A stretch of 47,936 nt of DNA from an uncultured Campylobacter sp. (lineage in GTDB: Bacteria > Actinomycetota > Actinomycetes > Mycobacteriales > Mycobacteriaceae), in assembly GCA_943913625.1 (NCBI GenBank), contig CALTYW010000002.1, positions 1 to 47,936 of the forward strand, given 5' to 3'. Position numbers and translations under genes: made by a program. Shown piece by piece: positions 13,453 to 19,548 of the stretch. The notes below the pieces were generated by a model. The model ran no database searches, was not told the origin of the DNA, and was given only the letters and a program-made list of their open reading frames with translations. Position 1 is the stretch's first letter. Every line of letters begins with the position of its first letter.

Positions 13453-13638
13453 ATGCCCACCAACCACACTTGCCCGCGCCCTGCCAAGCGGGCCTACACC
13501 ACGGAGCACGAAGCCGATGAAGCACTCGGAAAAGAATGGCGAACCGGACGCCGCAAACACATGCCCATCCGCTACTACCACTGCGAATGCGGAATGTGGC
13601 ACACCACCAGCAAACCCCTCCGACCCGGTACTGCTTGA
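13453..13638 (+). CDS. Small zinc-ribbon-like protein
   Basis: 61 residues: C7, H3 and the later YHCECGMWHTTSK motif give a Cys/His set of a small zinc-binding unit; the middle (KRAYTTEHEADEALGKEW) is helical and basic. Widespread in actinophages, often next to the RusA-type resolvase as here. The 25-bp gap before it holds CCACCAACTAA, a partial leader box. Its 3' end overlaps the next gene. Confidence 0.68.
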   Translation: MPTNHTCPRPAKRAYTTEHEADEALGKEWRTGRRKHMPIRYYHCECGMWHTTSKPLRPGTA

Positions 13639-14032
13639 CGTGTTCATCCCCGGCAAGCCCATCCCCAAAGGAAGCATGCGTCACGTCGGCAACGGCCGGG
13701 TAATCCACGACAACACCGACCTGAAACGCTGGATGCGCACCATCGATCTCGTGGCGCGCCGGGCGTGGAACATGCGCCAGCACCGCGACCCCATCGATGC
13801 ACCCGTCGTCGTCGAAGCAGTGTTCTACATGCCGCGGCCGAAACGCCCCCGCTGGGCACGCCCCGCCACCAAACCCGATTGTGACAAGCTACAGCGCGCC
13901 ATCGGTGATGGCCTAGAGAGTGCCGGTGTGCTGCGCAACGACAGCCGCATTGTCGAGTGGTACCGGCCCCGGAAGTACTACGCAGACCCGCAGCACCCCA
14001 TGGGTGCGCGCATCAAAGTGTGGGCAGCATGA
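13517..14032 (+). CDS. RusA-type Holliday-junction resolvase
   Basis: Endonuclease resolving recombination and replication junctions before packaging. Core starts at VLLDVFIPGKPIPKGSMR; the family's metal-binding aspartates fall in TKPDCDKLQRAIGDGLESAG and NDSRIVEW. With ATG 13517 it is 171 residues and overlaps the previous gene by 122 nt in another frame; the first 40 residues then look unstructured. GTG 13640, two bases after the previous stop, would give 130 residues but cuts the first strand and has no clear ribosome site. The start is therefore uncertain. Confidence 0.85.
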   Translation: MKHSEKNGEPDAANTCPSATTTANAECGTPPANPSDPVLLDVFIPGKPIPKGSMRHVGNGRVIHDNTDLKRWMRTIDLVARRAWNMRQHRDPIDAPVVVEAVFYMPRPKRPRWARPATKPDCDKLQRAIGDGLESAGVLRNDSRIVEWYRPRKYYADPQHPMGARIKVWAA

Positions 14033-14199
14033 GCGTACTCGGAGCCCTGCTGGACTTCGCCACGATCAGCCTGGCTGTCTACACCTTGTGGAAGCACCGC
14101 CACGACCGACTATGGCAAGCCGGCACCTTGGCGATCCTTGCCGGCCTGTACTTCCTGCTCGTCCCGCACTGGCTGCGCGGCTTCTCGGCGGTGCACTGA
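14029..14199 (+). CDS. Small two-helix membrane protein
   Basis: 56 residues with two hydrophobic segments (ALLDFATISLAVYTLW and AGTLAILAGLYFLLVPHWL) around a basic KHRHDR loop, predicting a membrane hairpin with a cytoplasmic loop. ATGA-coupled to the resolvase gene; its TGA overlaps the next ATG by one base. Function unknown. Confidence 0.65.
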   Translation: MSVLGALLDFATISLAVYTLWKHRHDRLWQAGTLAILAGLYFLLVPHWLRGFSAVH

Positions 14200-14447
14200 T
14201 GCAGCACCTGGGTTGGCGGGTGTTCACCTGCGACCTGTGCGGCACCCAGTTCCGCTACGAGCGCGTCGCGTGGGCAACCCCGGAAGGCACGTGGCCACCC
14301 GTCATCTACGGCGACATCCACGACCCGGACACCGACACCAAGCAGCGCCTGCATGCCACCACGCACGGCGGGCACCTCGACCACCAACACGCCTACACCG
14401 GCCCCACCACCTACACCGTCACGAAAGAACCACCATGTCACCCCTAG
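14199..14447 (+). CDS. Unknown 82-residue protein with CxxC
   Basis: Contains FTCDLCGTQFRY (C-x2-C) near the start and several later His residues, a possible metal site. The rest is Thr/His-rich. One-base stop/start overlap with the previous gene and 13-nt overlap with the next. Unknown. Confidence 0.55.
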   Translation: MQHLGWRVFTCDLCGTQFRYERVAWATPEGTWPPVIYGDIHDPDTDTKQRLHATTHGGHLDHQHAYTGPTTYTVTKEPPCHP

Positions 14448-14560
14448 CCCTCTACTGGGCCATGACCGACCTCGAAGACGCCGGCATCGACCCACTACGC
14501 CACCTCGAAACCACCAAAGCCCTCACCCGCCTCTACACCACCATGATCGGAGACGCATGA
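14435..14560 (+). CDS. 41-residue peptide gene
   Basis: ATG 14435 lies near AAAGAACC; the product is one amphipathic helix pair (LYWAMTDLEDAGIDPLRHLE, then TKALTRLYTTMI). Overlaps the previous gene by 13 nt and is ATGA-coupled to the next, the habit of this array. Unknown. Confidence 0.5.
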   Translation: MSPLALYWAMTDLEDAGIDPLRHLETTKALTRLYTTMIGDA

Positions 14561-14736
14561 ACGACTACATCACCGAAGTCTGGGTGCCGACCGACGCCCG
14601 CGGGGCACGCCTCGGCGCGTGGCTCCCAGTCGACGGCATGGACTACACCACCCAAGACAACGCCGTCGACGTCGCTGCCGAATGGGAAGCAGACGGCTAC
14701 ACCGCACGAATCAAGAAACGGAGTGCAGCCGCCTAA
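14557..14736 (+). CDS. Unknown 59-residue protein
   Basis: Short protein with TDARGARLGAWLPVDGMDYT and a C-terminal DVAAEWEADGYTARIKKR strand-helix unit. ATGA-coupled at its start; its TAA overlaps the ATG of the next gene by one base. Unknown. Confidence 0.55.
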   Translation: MNDYITEVWVPTDARGARLGAWLPVDGMDYTTQDNAVDVAAEWEADGYTARIKKRSAAA

Positions 14737-15488
14737 TGCCAGACCACACACGACAGTGCCAGGCGACCGGCAGGTTCGGCCAGTGCCCCAACCCAACCCG
14801 CAGACCGAGCTACCCGTACTGCCAGAAGCACGCCGAGGCGAACGGCTACCAACAACCCCTCATCTCGACGGAAGGTGCGCGGGTACTCATTGCAGAGCTG
14901 CGGCGCGCCGGGTGGAGCCATAGCAACATCGCCCGCGAAGCTGGCCTAGGTGAGAACACCATCACGGGGATCATGCGCAACCCCACCATGCACCGCAGGA
15001 CGGCGGAGAAGCTGCTCGCCCTGCGGAATGTGGAAGCCAAGACACGGCGGGTGCAGGCATGGCCGTACCAGCGTCGGCTGCGCAGCCTGCAAGCGGCGGG
15101 GCACACAGGCCAGCACCTTGCGCAGGCCCTCGGTATCCCCGTGTCCACCATCTCATTCATCGTGAATGGGCGGGGGGACTGGATCGCCCGCCGGCAAGCG
15201 GAGGTGATCGACCGGTATTGGCGGGAGCACGCCGCCGACCCGGTCGGTGCCCCGTCGCGGGCCGCGAAACGCGGCAGATGGCCGGTGCCGATGTGGTGGG
15301 ACAACATTGACGACCCGCGGGAGAAACCCGGGATAACGCACTGCCGGGAGTGTCACGGCCCGCAGCCGTTCCGCAGCACGGGGCTATGCAACACGTGCAG
15401 GAGCCGGTTGTGGAACGCGCAGAACCGTGACGAAGTGAACAGGCGCCGGCGTGAGCGCCGCAGGAAAGCAAAGGAGCAAGCAGCATGA
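14736..15488 (+). CDS. Zinc-finger plus tandem-HTH protein, copy B
   Basis: 250-residue paralogue of the gene at 5029: N-terminal Cys/His knuckle (C8, C16, YCQKHAEANG), an HTH-like block LRRAGWSHSNIAREAGLGEN, a second block after AWPYQRRLRSLQAAG, and the VPMWWDNIDDPREKPG segment. Unlike copy A it ends with an extra zinc-ribbon-like tail (CRECHG, then LCNTCRSRLW) and a very basic RRRRERRRKAKEQ end. Probably sequence-specific DNA binding. ATGA-coupled to the dUTPase gene, so it is made with the late part of the early operon. Confidence 0.78.
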   Translation: MPDHTRQCQATGRFGQCPNPTRRPSYPYCQKHAEANGYQQPLISTEGARVLIAELRRAGWSHSNIAREAGLGENTITGIMRNPTMHRRTAEKLLALRNVEAKTRRVQAWPYQRRLRSLQAAGHTGQHLAQALGIPVSTISFIVNGRGDWIARRQAEVIDRYWREHAADPVGAPSRAAKRGRWPVPMWWDNIDDPREKPGITHCRECHGPQPFRSTGLCNTCRSRLWNAQNRDEVNRRRRERRRKAKEQAA

Positions 15489-15976
15489 CCATCCCCACCC
15501 ACACCATGCCCCCTGTTGAATTCGAGCGCATCTACCCAGATGTGCCCCTGCCGCGCCGAGCGCACCCAACAGACGCCGGCGTCGATCTCACCAGCATCGG
15601 GTTTATTGACGAGCGCGGCACCAGAATCGAAACCAAGGAAAGAATCGGTGTGCGCCCCGGCGAACTTCTCAAAGTACGCACCGGCATCAAGACAGCAATC
15701 CCCGCAGGGTACGTCGGCCTGCTCGTCGTACGCTCCTCCCTCGGCGTGAAGCATGGCCTGTCGCTCGCGAACGACGTCGGCATCATCGACTCCGACTACC
15801 GCGGCGAGATCATCGTCTGCTTGCGCAACACCACCCGCGAGTGGACAGGGCTACAGCTCGGGGAACGCGTCGCGCAGCTCGTTGTTGTGCCCGTCAGCCT
15901 CACCCCGTGGGTGGAGGTTGAGCACCTCGACACCACGGAGCGGGGAGAGGGCGGCTTTGGGTCAACCGGCAAGTGA
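15485..15976 (+). CDS. dut: dUTP diphosphatase (dUTPase)
   Basis: 163-residue trimeric dUTPase that removes dUTP and supplies dUMP for dTTP, keeping uracil out of phage DNA. All five motifs are present: I DAGVDL, II RSSLG, III NDVGIIDSDYRGEI, IV GERVAQLVVVP, V RGEGGFGSTGK. Full length with intact active-site residues. ATGA-coupled to the HTH gene upstream; it ends this block and is followed by a 200-bp non-coding gap. Confidence 0.95.
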   Translation: MTIPTHTMPPVEFERIYPDVPLPRRAHPTDAGVDLTSIGFIDERGTRIETKERIGVRPGELLKVRTGIKTAIPAGYVGLLVVRSSLGVKHGLSLANDVGIIDSDYRGEIIVCLRNTTREWTGLQLGERVAQLVVVPVSLTPWVEVEHLDTTERGEGGFGSTGK

Positions 15977-16177
15977 GCCCACCAGTCGACTAATTGCTAG
16001 GTTCGCACCGCCCTCTGCTCTTGCATGGCGGGGTCTTCGTGTGTGGGGTAGGTTTTGGTGCGGGGTGGGCCCGTAACCCCCGGTTGGCCCGTTGTTTACG
16101 CCGCTGTTTTTGACGGTGCGAGCAGCGGGCCACCGCCTCTCGCATAGCATGAACCGCGAGAGTAAAAGGAAGGCACC
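15977..16177. promoter_or_regulatory. Gap with hairpins and a repeated GGTGCGRGCRGYGGGCC element
   Basis: Holds two forms of a G-rich element (16057-16071, shorter; 16115-16131) that recurs at 18817-18833, the latter two each following GTTTACGCC. GGGCC/GGCCC (16067-16089) could form a terminator-like hairpin after dUTPase. CTCTCGC/GCGAGAG (16137-16143 with 16156-16162) makes a 7-bp stem just before the AAAAGGAAGG ribosome site of the next gene. No clear promoter boxes. Confidence 0.4.
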
Positions 16178-16369
16178 ATGGACGCGAATGAGGCCATAGA
16201 ACGAGCAAAACGCAACGGTAACAACCCCCTGTACGAGCTGTACTGGGAAGGCTGCATCACCGCCGAGGACTTGGAGCAAGCCCCAGCGATACACGCCCTC
16301 GTCACCGCCCCGACGGAGAAGCTATTGGAGGAAATAGCAGACCGCATCCGAGAGAGGGGAATCAAGTAG
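16178..16369 (+). CDS. Unknown 63-residue acidic protein
   Basis: Strong AAGGAAGG 5 nt before the ATG. Product is helical and charged (NEAIERAKRNGNNPLYELYW, then EKLLEEIADRIRERGIK). A 7-bp hairpin just upstream could tune translation. Unknown. Confidence 0.65.
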   Translation: MDANEAIERAKRNGNNPLYELYWEGCITAEDLEQAPAIHALVTAPTEKLLEEIADRIRERGIK

Positions 16370-16371
16370 CC

Positions 16372-16695
16372 GTGGCCACCCGTTACGACAACCTGCGCCG
16401 TAAGGTAGAGAACTTCGAGGCTGACCCGGTGGGGTACTCCGACAAAGACGCGCTGATTGAGGAACTGCGCAAAGCGGCAGCGGGCGGGGCGCGCTACCGT
16501 AAGCTTCACAATCGCGCCCAGGCAGCGCTGAAAGCCCCGGAGAGGCGGGCGGAAAAAGAGCGCCGGGAGCGTGAGAAACGTAAGCGTAAGCAAATGCAGG
16601 GGTTGAGGTCTGTGACCCCGCGGGAGGCGACAGGGCGGGAACTCACGGGCGGGTTCCGCACGGTGAGCGGGGGACTGCCGAGCACGAAACGGTGA
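16372..16695 (+). CDS. Unknown 107-residue basic coiled-coil protein
   Basis: Starts at GTG two bases after the previous stop. The helical core is extremely basic (ERRAEKERREREKRKRKQMQ), followed by a tail GGFRTVSGGLPST. Such a region may bind nucleic acid. Unknown function. Confidence 0.6.
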   Translation: MATRYDNLRRKVENFEADPVGYSDKDALIEELRKAAAGGARYRKLHNRAQAALKAPERRAEKERREREKRKRKQMQGLRSVTPREATGRELTGGFRTVSGGLPSTKR

Positions 16696-16744
16696 CCGCG
16701 TCCCCGAGGTGAGGTGCGAATCCGATGAGGCACTTTAACCAGCA

Positions 16745-16761
16745 CCGATAATGTTGTCTAA
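16745..16761 (+). promoter_or_regulatory. -10-like box with operator-like site before the WhiB-like gene
   Basis: CCGATAATGTTG (16745-16756) is identical to 2066-2077 at the early promoter, and it runs into GTTGTCTAA (16753-16761), the operator-like motif. The next gene starts 6 nt later, so its transcript would be nearly leaderless. The shared 12-mer suggests common control by the repressor. Confidence 0.45.
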
Positions 16762-16767
16762 AGCAGT

Positions 16768-17277
16768 GTGGTAAGGCATGATTGCGGTGTGCGACCACCA
16801 TGCGAGGGGAAACGGGTCTTTACCGACCCGTCCCATGCAACCCCGCAGCAAATCGCCGACGCCATCGAAATGTGCCACCACTGCCCACTGCGAACCCCGT
16901 GCGCTAAGCAAGCGCTCAAAGCTGGCGACACCATCGACGGCGAACGCAAAGCGGCGGCAATCGACGTGATCCAGGCCGGGGTGTGGCTCACCGGCCGGCG
17001 CGAATACCTCAACGAGATATACAAACTCGCGGGTAAGAAGCCGGCCCCGCCGAAGCGGCGCGCACCAACCCCCACGCACTGCCGCTCCTGCAACAAGCGC
17101 ATGGTGCCCCGCGACAAGAAGGTTAGCCTCGACGCTCGCATCGTGACCCATGTTGCCCGCGGGTACTGCCGTGTCTGCTACGCCCGCCTGAAACGCGAAG
17201 GCAAACTCACCACCCTGCACCCGAAGCATCAGGCAGCACTGGGGTGGCGGGAGAAACACCAGCGGAAAACGCCATGA
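16768..17277 (+). CDS. WhiB-like Fe-S regulator with C-terminal extension
   Basis: 169 residues. C12, then C36-x2-C39-x5-C45 (MCHHCPLRTPC) and later AGVWLTGRREY match the WhiB layout: four cysteines for a 4Fe-4S cluster and a GVW turn. WhiB proteins bind the housekeeping sigma factor and adjust promoter choice; phage copies can block host WhiB functions. Unusual here is the extension after residue 95, with CRSCNKRM and CRVCYARLKREG, a probable second zinc-binding unit. GTG 16768 is used; GTG 16789 would still keep the four cysteines. ATGA-coupled to a small basic gene. Confidence 0.8.
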   Translation: MVRHDCGVRPPCEGKRVFTDPSHATPQQIADAIEMCHHCPLRTPCAKQALKAGDTIDGERKAAAIDVIQAGVWLTGRREYLNEIYKLAGKKPAPPKRRAPTPTHCRSCNKRMVPRDKKVSLDARIVTHVARGYCRVCYARLKREGKLTTLHPKHQAALGWREKHQRKTP

Positions 17278-17411
17278 CCAGACGCAACCGCGGCACCCCC
17301 ACACCGCCGCCCGAACCAGACGAGCGCGACACCTACACCCCGCCCGCCAAGAAGCGAAAAGGCCGACGCAAACCCCGCTGGAACGTTGCCCAACACAACA
17401 CAAAAAGATAG
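17274..17411 (+). CDS. 45-residue basic proline-rich peptide gene
   Basis: ATG overlaps the WhiB-like stop (ATGA). Product starts TRRNRGTPTPPPEPDERD and ends KKRKGRRKPRW plus a short polar tail, unfolded and highly basic. Unknown; perhaps a nucleic-acid-binding accessory of the WhiB-like protein. Confidence 0.5.
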   Translation: MTRRNRGTPTPPPEPDERDTYTPPAKKRKGRRKPRWNVAQHNTKR

Positions 17412-17423
17412 ACTTACACCCAT

Positions 17424-17523
17424 GTGATTCCGCGTCACAGCACCACTAGTTCATGGTGGTGCCAAGGTTCCCCCACGACCCAACCCGTTCTCGCTAGGCG
17501 AGGGGACACCTGCACGGAATCAC
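17424..17523 (+). ncRNA. Structured RNA domain A (100 nt, closed by a 9-bp stem)
   Basis: GTGATTCCG (17424-17432) pairs perfectly with CGGAATCAC (17515-17523). Inside: GCACCAC/GTGGTGC (17440-17446 with 17456-17462), AGGTTCCCC with GGGGACACCT (17465-17473 with 17502-17511, one bulged C), and a CTCGC-TAG-GCGAG hairpin within the latter. TGTGA can alternatively pair with TCACA nearby. A multi-branched RNA is predicted by eye; no known family recognised. No coding frame fits the stretch. Confidence 0.45.
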
Positions 17524-17524
17524 G

Positions 17525-17577
17525 GGTGCGCGCCGTAGTCGAATCGGACGGCATCAGGTTCGACTCCTGGCGCACCA
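17525..17577 (+). ncRNA. tRNA-like RNA domain B (53 nt) with canonical T-loop
   Basis: GGTGCGC (17525-17531) pairs with GCGCACC (17570-17576), a 7-bp acceptor-like stem followed by A. Within it stand one arm, GCCGT/ACGGC (17532-17536 with 17548-17552), and a T-arm CAGG-TTCGACT-CCTG. The D-arm or the anticodon arm is absent, so it cannot decode. It starts one base after domain A. Confidence 0.45.
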
Positions 17578-17579
17578 CG

Positions 17580-17641
17580 GCTCGGGCAGGCGCTGGTTGA
17601 AGCCTCATTGATCCCCCGCCGCCTGGGGGTAGACCCCGAGC
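17580..17641 (+). ncRNA. Structured RNA domain C (62 nt)
   Basis: GCTCGGG (17580-17586) pairs with CCCGAGC (17635-17641). Inside are AGGC/GCCT with a 10-nt loop carrying GG, like a D-loop, and CCCCC-GCCGCCT-GGGGG (17613-17629), a 5-bp stem with 7-nt loop like an anticodon arm but without U33. No T-arm. It starts two bases after domain B. Confidence 0.35.
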
Positions 17642-17655
17642 AACAGGTGGCACCT

Positions 17656-17742
17656 GGGAACGTGGCGCACGGTTGCGCGTCCGCGGCGGTCAGACCGTGC
17701 GCGGGGCCACACAGTGGCGAGGTTCAAGTCCTTACGTTTCCA
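17656..17742 (+). tRNA. Class II tRNA-like, possible tRNA-Leu(CAG), degenerate
   Basis: Seven-base-pair acceptor GGGAACG/CGTTTCC, GCG...CGC D-arm option, long variable arm GCCAC-ACA-GTGGC (17706-17718), T-loop TTCAAGT and A73. The anticodon region is odd: loop GTCAGAC would give CAG (Leu), but its stem holds three clean pairs before a mismatch, and an alternative longer hairpin uses the same bases. Either a decayed phage tRNA-Leu or a tRNA-like RNA. Confidence 0.45.
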
Positions 17743-17751
17743 CGCGGCTAC

Positions 17752-17852
17752 CGGCTGGGTTCCCGAACGGGAGTAAGCGGGCGCGAGTGTACCCGCCGAG
17801 CATTCCTTCGCCGGAGCAGCACCGCCGCACTTGGTGGTGCACGCCGGAGCCG
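17752..17852 (+). ncRNA. Possible structured RNA domain E
   Basis: CGGCT/AGCCG (17752-17756 with 17848-17852) can enclose TCCC-GAAC-GGGA, GCGGG/CCCGC (17777-17781 with 17792-17796) and GCACC/GGTGC (17819-17823 with 17836-17840). Stems are shorter than in domains A-D, so support is weak, but it continues the end-to-end row of folds up to tRNA-Arg. Confidence 0.25.
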
Positions 17853-17884
17853 ACCGGCCCGGCCCCTCCCACCAGGTGACGTGC

Positions 17885-17958
17885 GCCCCGCTAGCTCAAG
17901 CGGATAGAGCAGCCGAATCCTAGTCGGCAGGTTCCAGGTTCGAATCCTGGGCGGGGCA
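17885..17958 (+). tRNA. tRNA-Arg(CCT)
   Basis: Complete 74-nt cloverleaf: acceptor GCCCCGC/GCGGGGC, D-arm GCTC...GAGC, anticodon stem GCCGA/TCGGC with loop ATCCTAG (anticodon CCT, reads AGG), T-arm CCAGG-TTCGAAT-CCTGG, discriminator A73; CCA not encoded. AGG is usually a rare codon in GC-rich actinobacteria, so the gene may help translate phage mRNAs. Confidence 0.93.
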
Positions 17959-17991
17959 CTCAACCACCACCCGCAAGATAGGATCGCCACC

Positions 17992-18333
17992 ATGAAACCC
18001 CATCCCGAAAACGTTGAGCGCGTGCGCAGAATCATCGGCGGAGTGTTCAAGGACGAGAACCTAGCCCACTACACCGCTAGAGTCCTAGCGTACGAGAACC
18101 TTATTAGCCCCACCCCTGCCGACCAGCACCCCGGCTGGATGGGTGTCATGAAAGGCCTCGAAGTCTCCGTCGACAAAACTAACCGTGGCAGCGAGCTTCT
18201 CCCGGTCGTGCGTATCGACTTCAACGATGGACAACGCGGCGAGAAAGCACACTTCGCCCTGCAACCGTATGTCGCCGAACGGCTTGTAGAATCGCTGACC
18301 CAAGCCATCGAAGCCGCAAAGAGGATCAAGTGA
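17992..18333 (+). CDS. Unknown 113-residue protein
   Basis: Begins 33 nt after tRNA-Arg, with TAGGATCG upstream. Residues 1-45 are helical (ENVERVRRIIGGVFKDENLA); the C-terminal part has strands and a final AERLVESLTQAIEAAKRIK helix. No recognised family. GTGA-coupled to the next gene. Confidence 0.68.
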   Translation: MKPHPENVERVRRIIGGVFKDENLAHYTARVLAYENLISPTPADQHPGWMGVMKGLEVSVDKTNRGSELLPVVRIDFNDGQRGEKAHFALQPYVAERLVESLTQAIEAAKRIK

Positions 18334-18737
18334 CCGCACAGCATTTCCTGGAACAGCACCCCACGCCGTGGCGGTTCATTCGTGAAGCCAACCTGTCCGG
18401 CTCTGGCGAAAAGTCGGAGTTTATCGCGTATGGCTACCACGACGCACGCCAATGCGACCACGAGGTACGCGATGTTGTGGAGGACGCGAACGGCAATATC
18501 GTGTTCGCGTCTTGGGATCGCGACGAGACCGCTTCCCATTTCGACGGCGACGTGCGTGGCCTGGTCGACTTCATTAACGCGCTCGGCCCTCGTCTGCCAC
18601 GCCTGATACAGCTGGACATCCAAGAGAAGATGCGCGGCGTGATGCGCTGGGCGGACATCGAACGCGCTGACGAGGACGAGCTGCTGCGCCGAATCAACAA
18701 CCTGGAAAGCCGTGGTGACGGTTCGGCGCGACAATAG
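18330..18737 (+). CDS. Unknown 135-residue protein
   Basis: GTG 18330 overlaps the previous TGA. The sequence WRFIREANLSGSGEKSEFIA, DANGNIVFAS and FDGDVRGLVDFINALGPRLP resembles small actinophage proteins of unknown role; the C-terminal third is helical and acidic. Last rightward gene before the 810-bp control region. Confidence 0.68.
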   Translation: MTAQHFLEQHPTPWRFIREANLSGSGEKSEFIAYGYHDARQCDHEVRDVVEDANGNIVFASWDRDETASHFDGDVRGLVDFINALGPRLPRLIQLDIQEKMRGVMRWADIERADEDELLRRINNLESRGDGSARQ

Positions 18738-19062
18738 CCCCGCCACCGGCTAACCTTTGTCGGCGGAGGGGTACCGCTCTCCCCGGGCTCGCCGTTTACG
18801 CCACACCCCCCCGAGTGGTGCGGGCGGTGGGCCTTCACTCATGCACAACGCAGTGCACGGCCTAACGTGCCGACCATCGCCGGTTAAAGTCCGGGGGACT
18901 CCGGGCACTTCCGGGGAAATCCGGGGGGACAAACCACCAGAAATGTTTGCAGAAAAGACAAACCACACTAAAGTGAAGTGCGACATGAAACCACCCATCT
19001 CATGTCCTCCAAAAAGGGGAAACCCCCGCGAGCTTACAGACCACGCGAGGGCTTCCCGGGAC
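18738..19062. promoter_or_regulatory. Control region with short repeats and hairpins
   Basis: No convincing gene. It holds CCCCGCC/GGCGG-type hairpin sequence just after the previous stop, the GTTTACGCC plus GGTGCGRGCRGYGGGCC element (18793-18833), four CCGGG-type repeats about 11 bp apart (18889-18928), a promoter (own entry) and hairpins around 19014-19055 (GGGG-AAA-CCCC; CCCGCG...CGCGAGGG). A TGGAGGA followed by ATG on the minus strand at about 19000 would give only an 11-codon peptide. Likely the early/late switch region. Confidence 0.5.
18947..18974 (+). promoter_or_regulatory. Rightward promoter candidate, TTGCAG-16-TAAAGT
   Basis: -35 TTGCAG (18947-18952) and -10 TAAAGT (18969-18974) with a 16-bp AT-richer spacer, directly after the CCGGG repeats. 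It would drive rightward transcription into the virion operon and antisense across the leftward micro-gene at 19063-19209. Confidence 0.5.
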
Positions 19063-19209
19063 TTAACCGTGTAGGTACTCCCTGAAGTGTTGCAGCACTT
19101 CCGAGAGCATATCGCCTACAACGTCACCCAAGGCCCGGACAGTGATCTGCTCAATCATTGTCCGGGCCCTTCCCTTGCCTGGCTTGTCGCCCTGCTTCGG
19201 TCTAGGCAT
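19063..19209 (-). CDS. Leftward 48-residue protein gene
   Basis: ATG at 19209 has GGGAGGAGG about 7 nt upstream on the minus strand, one of the best ribosome sites in the window. Product: basic start MPRPKQGDKPGKGRARTM, then a helix EQITVRALGDVVGDMLSEVL with an aromatic end. A longer frame to 19272 lacks such a site. Lone reversed gene inside the early/late control region; regulatory micro-protein or prophage-expressed gene by position. Unknown family. Confidence 0.6.
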   Translation of the reverse strand: MPRPKQGDKPGKGRARTMIEQITVRALGDVVGDMLSEVLQHFREYLHG

Positions 19210-19548
19210 CGTCCCACCTCCTCCCAAAGCTCGGAGTGGACATTCCCCTAACGGTTCCTGTCCCCACCGCACTAGCGGCTAGGACATAAGCACCGCTAGG
19301 GGAGGAAGTGACTTCGATCCGAAGATCTCCATCGCCCATTAACTTAGCAGGTGGTTAAGTAGGCGGGTCCCGTCATTTTGGTGGCCGGAGTGTGGAAAAC
19401 GTTTCACCTGTTCAGAACACAATTCCACATCGAATGCACAAGCGCCTGTGGATAACTTCGCCCAAAAATGACAAAACGCCGCACCCAGAATGCGCGATAG
19501 TGCGCATCGTCGGCCGCACAACGCATCGGCCCGCCTATCCTGCGCGCC
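19210..19548. promoter_or_regulatory. Non-coding stretch before the virion operon
   Basis: Contains CTAGCGG/CCGCTAG (19272-19278 with 19293-19299), an AAACGTTT-centred quasi-palindrome near 19400, and TATCCT at 19534-19539 as a -10-like box only 9 nt before ATG 19549, without a visible ribosome site, so the first late mRNA may be leaderless. Frames on either strand here show no coding character. A packaging site could lie here, but none is identifiable by eye. Confidence 0.4.

Noticed and set aside
17439..17742. Several full tRNAs in the 17.4-17.7 kb row
   Set aside because: Only tRNA-Arg at 17885 has all arms and a proper anticodon loop; the others lack arms, so they are listed as tRNA-like or ncRNA.
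18750..19074. Overlapping frames on both strands in the control region
   Set aside because: Run through promoter-like and repeat sequence, low-complexity products, no good ribosome site in frame.
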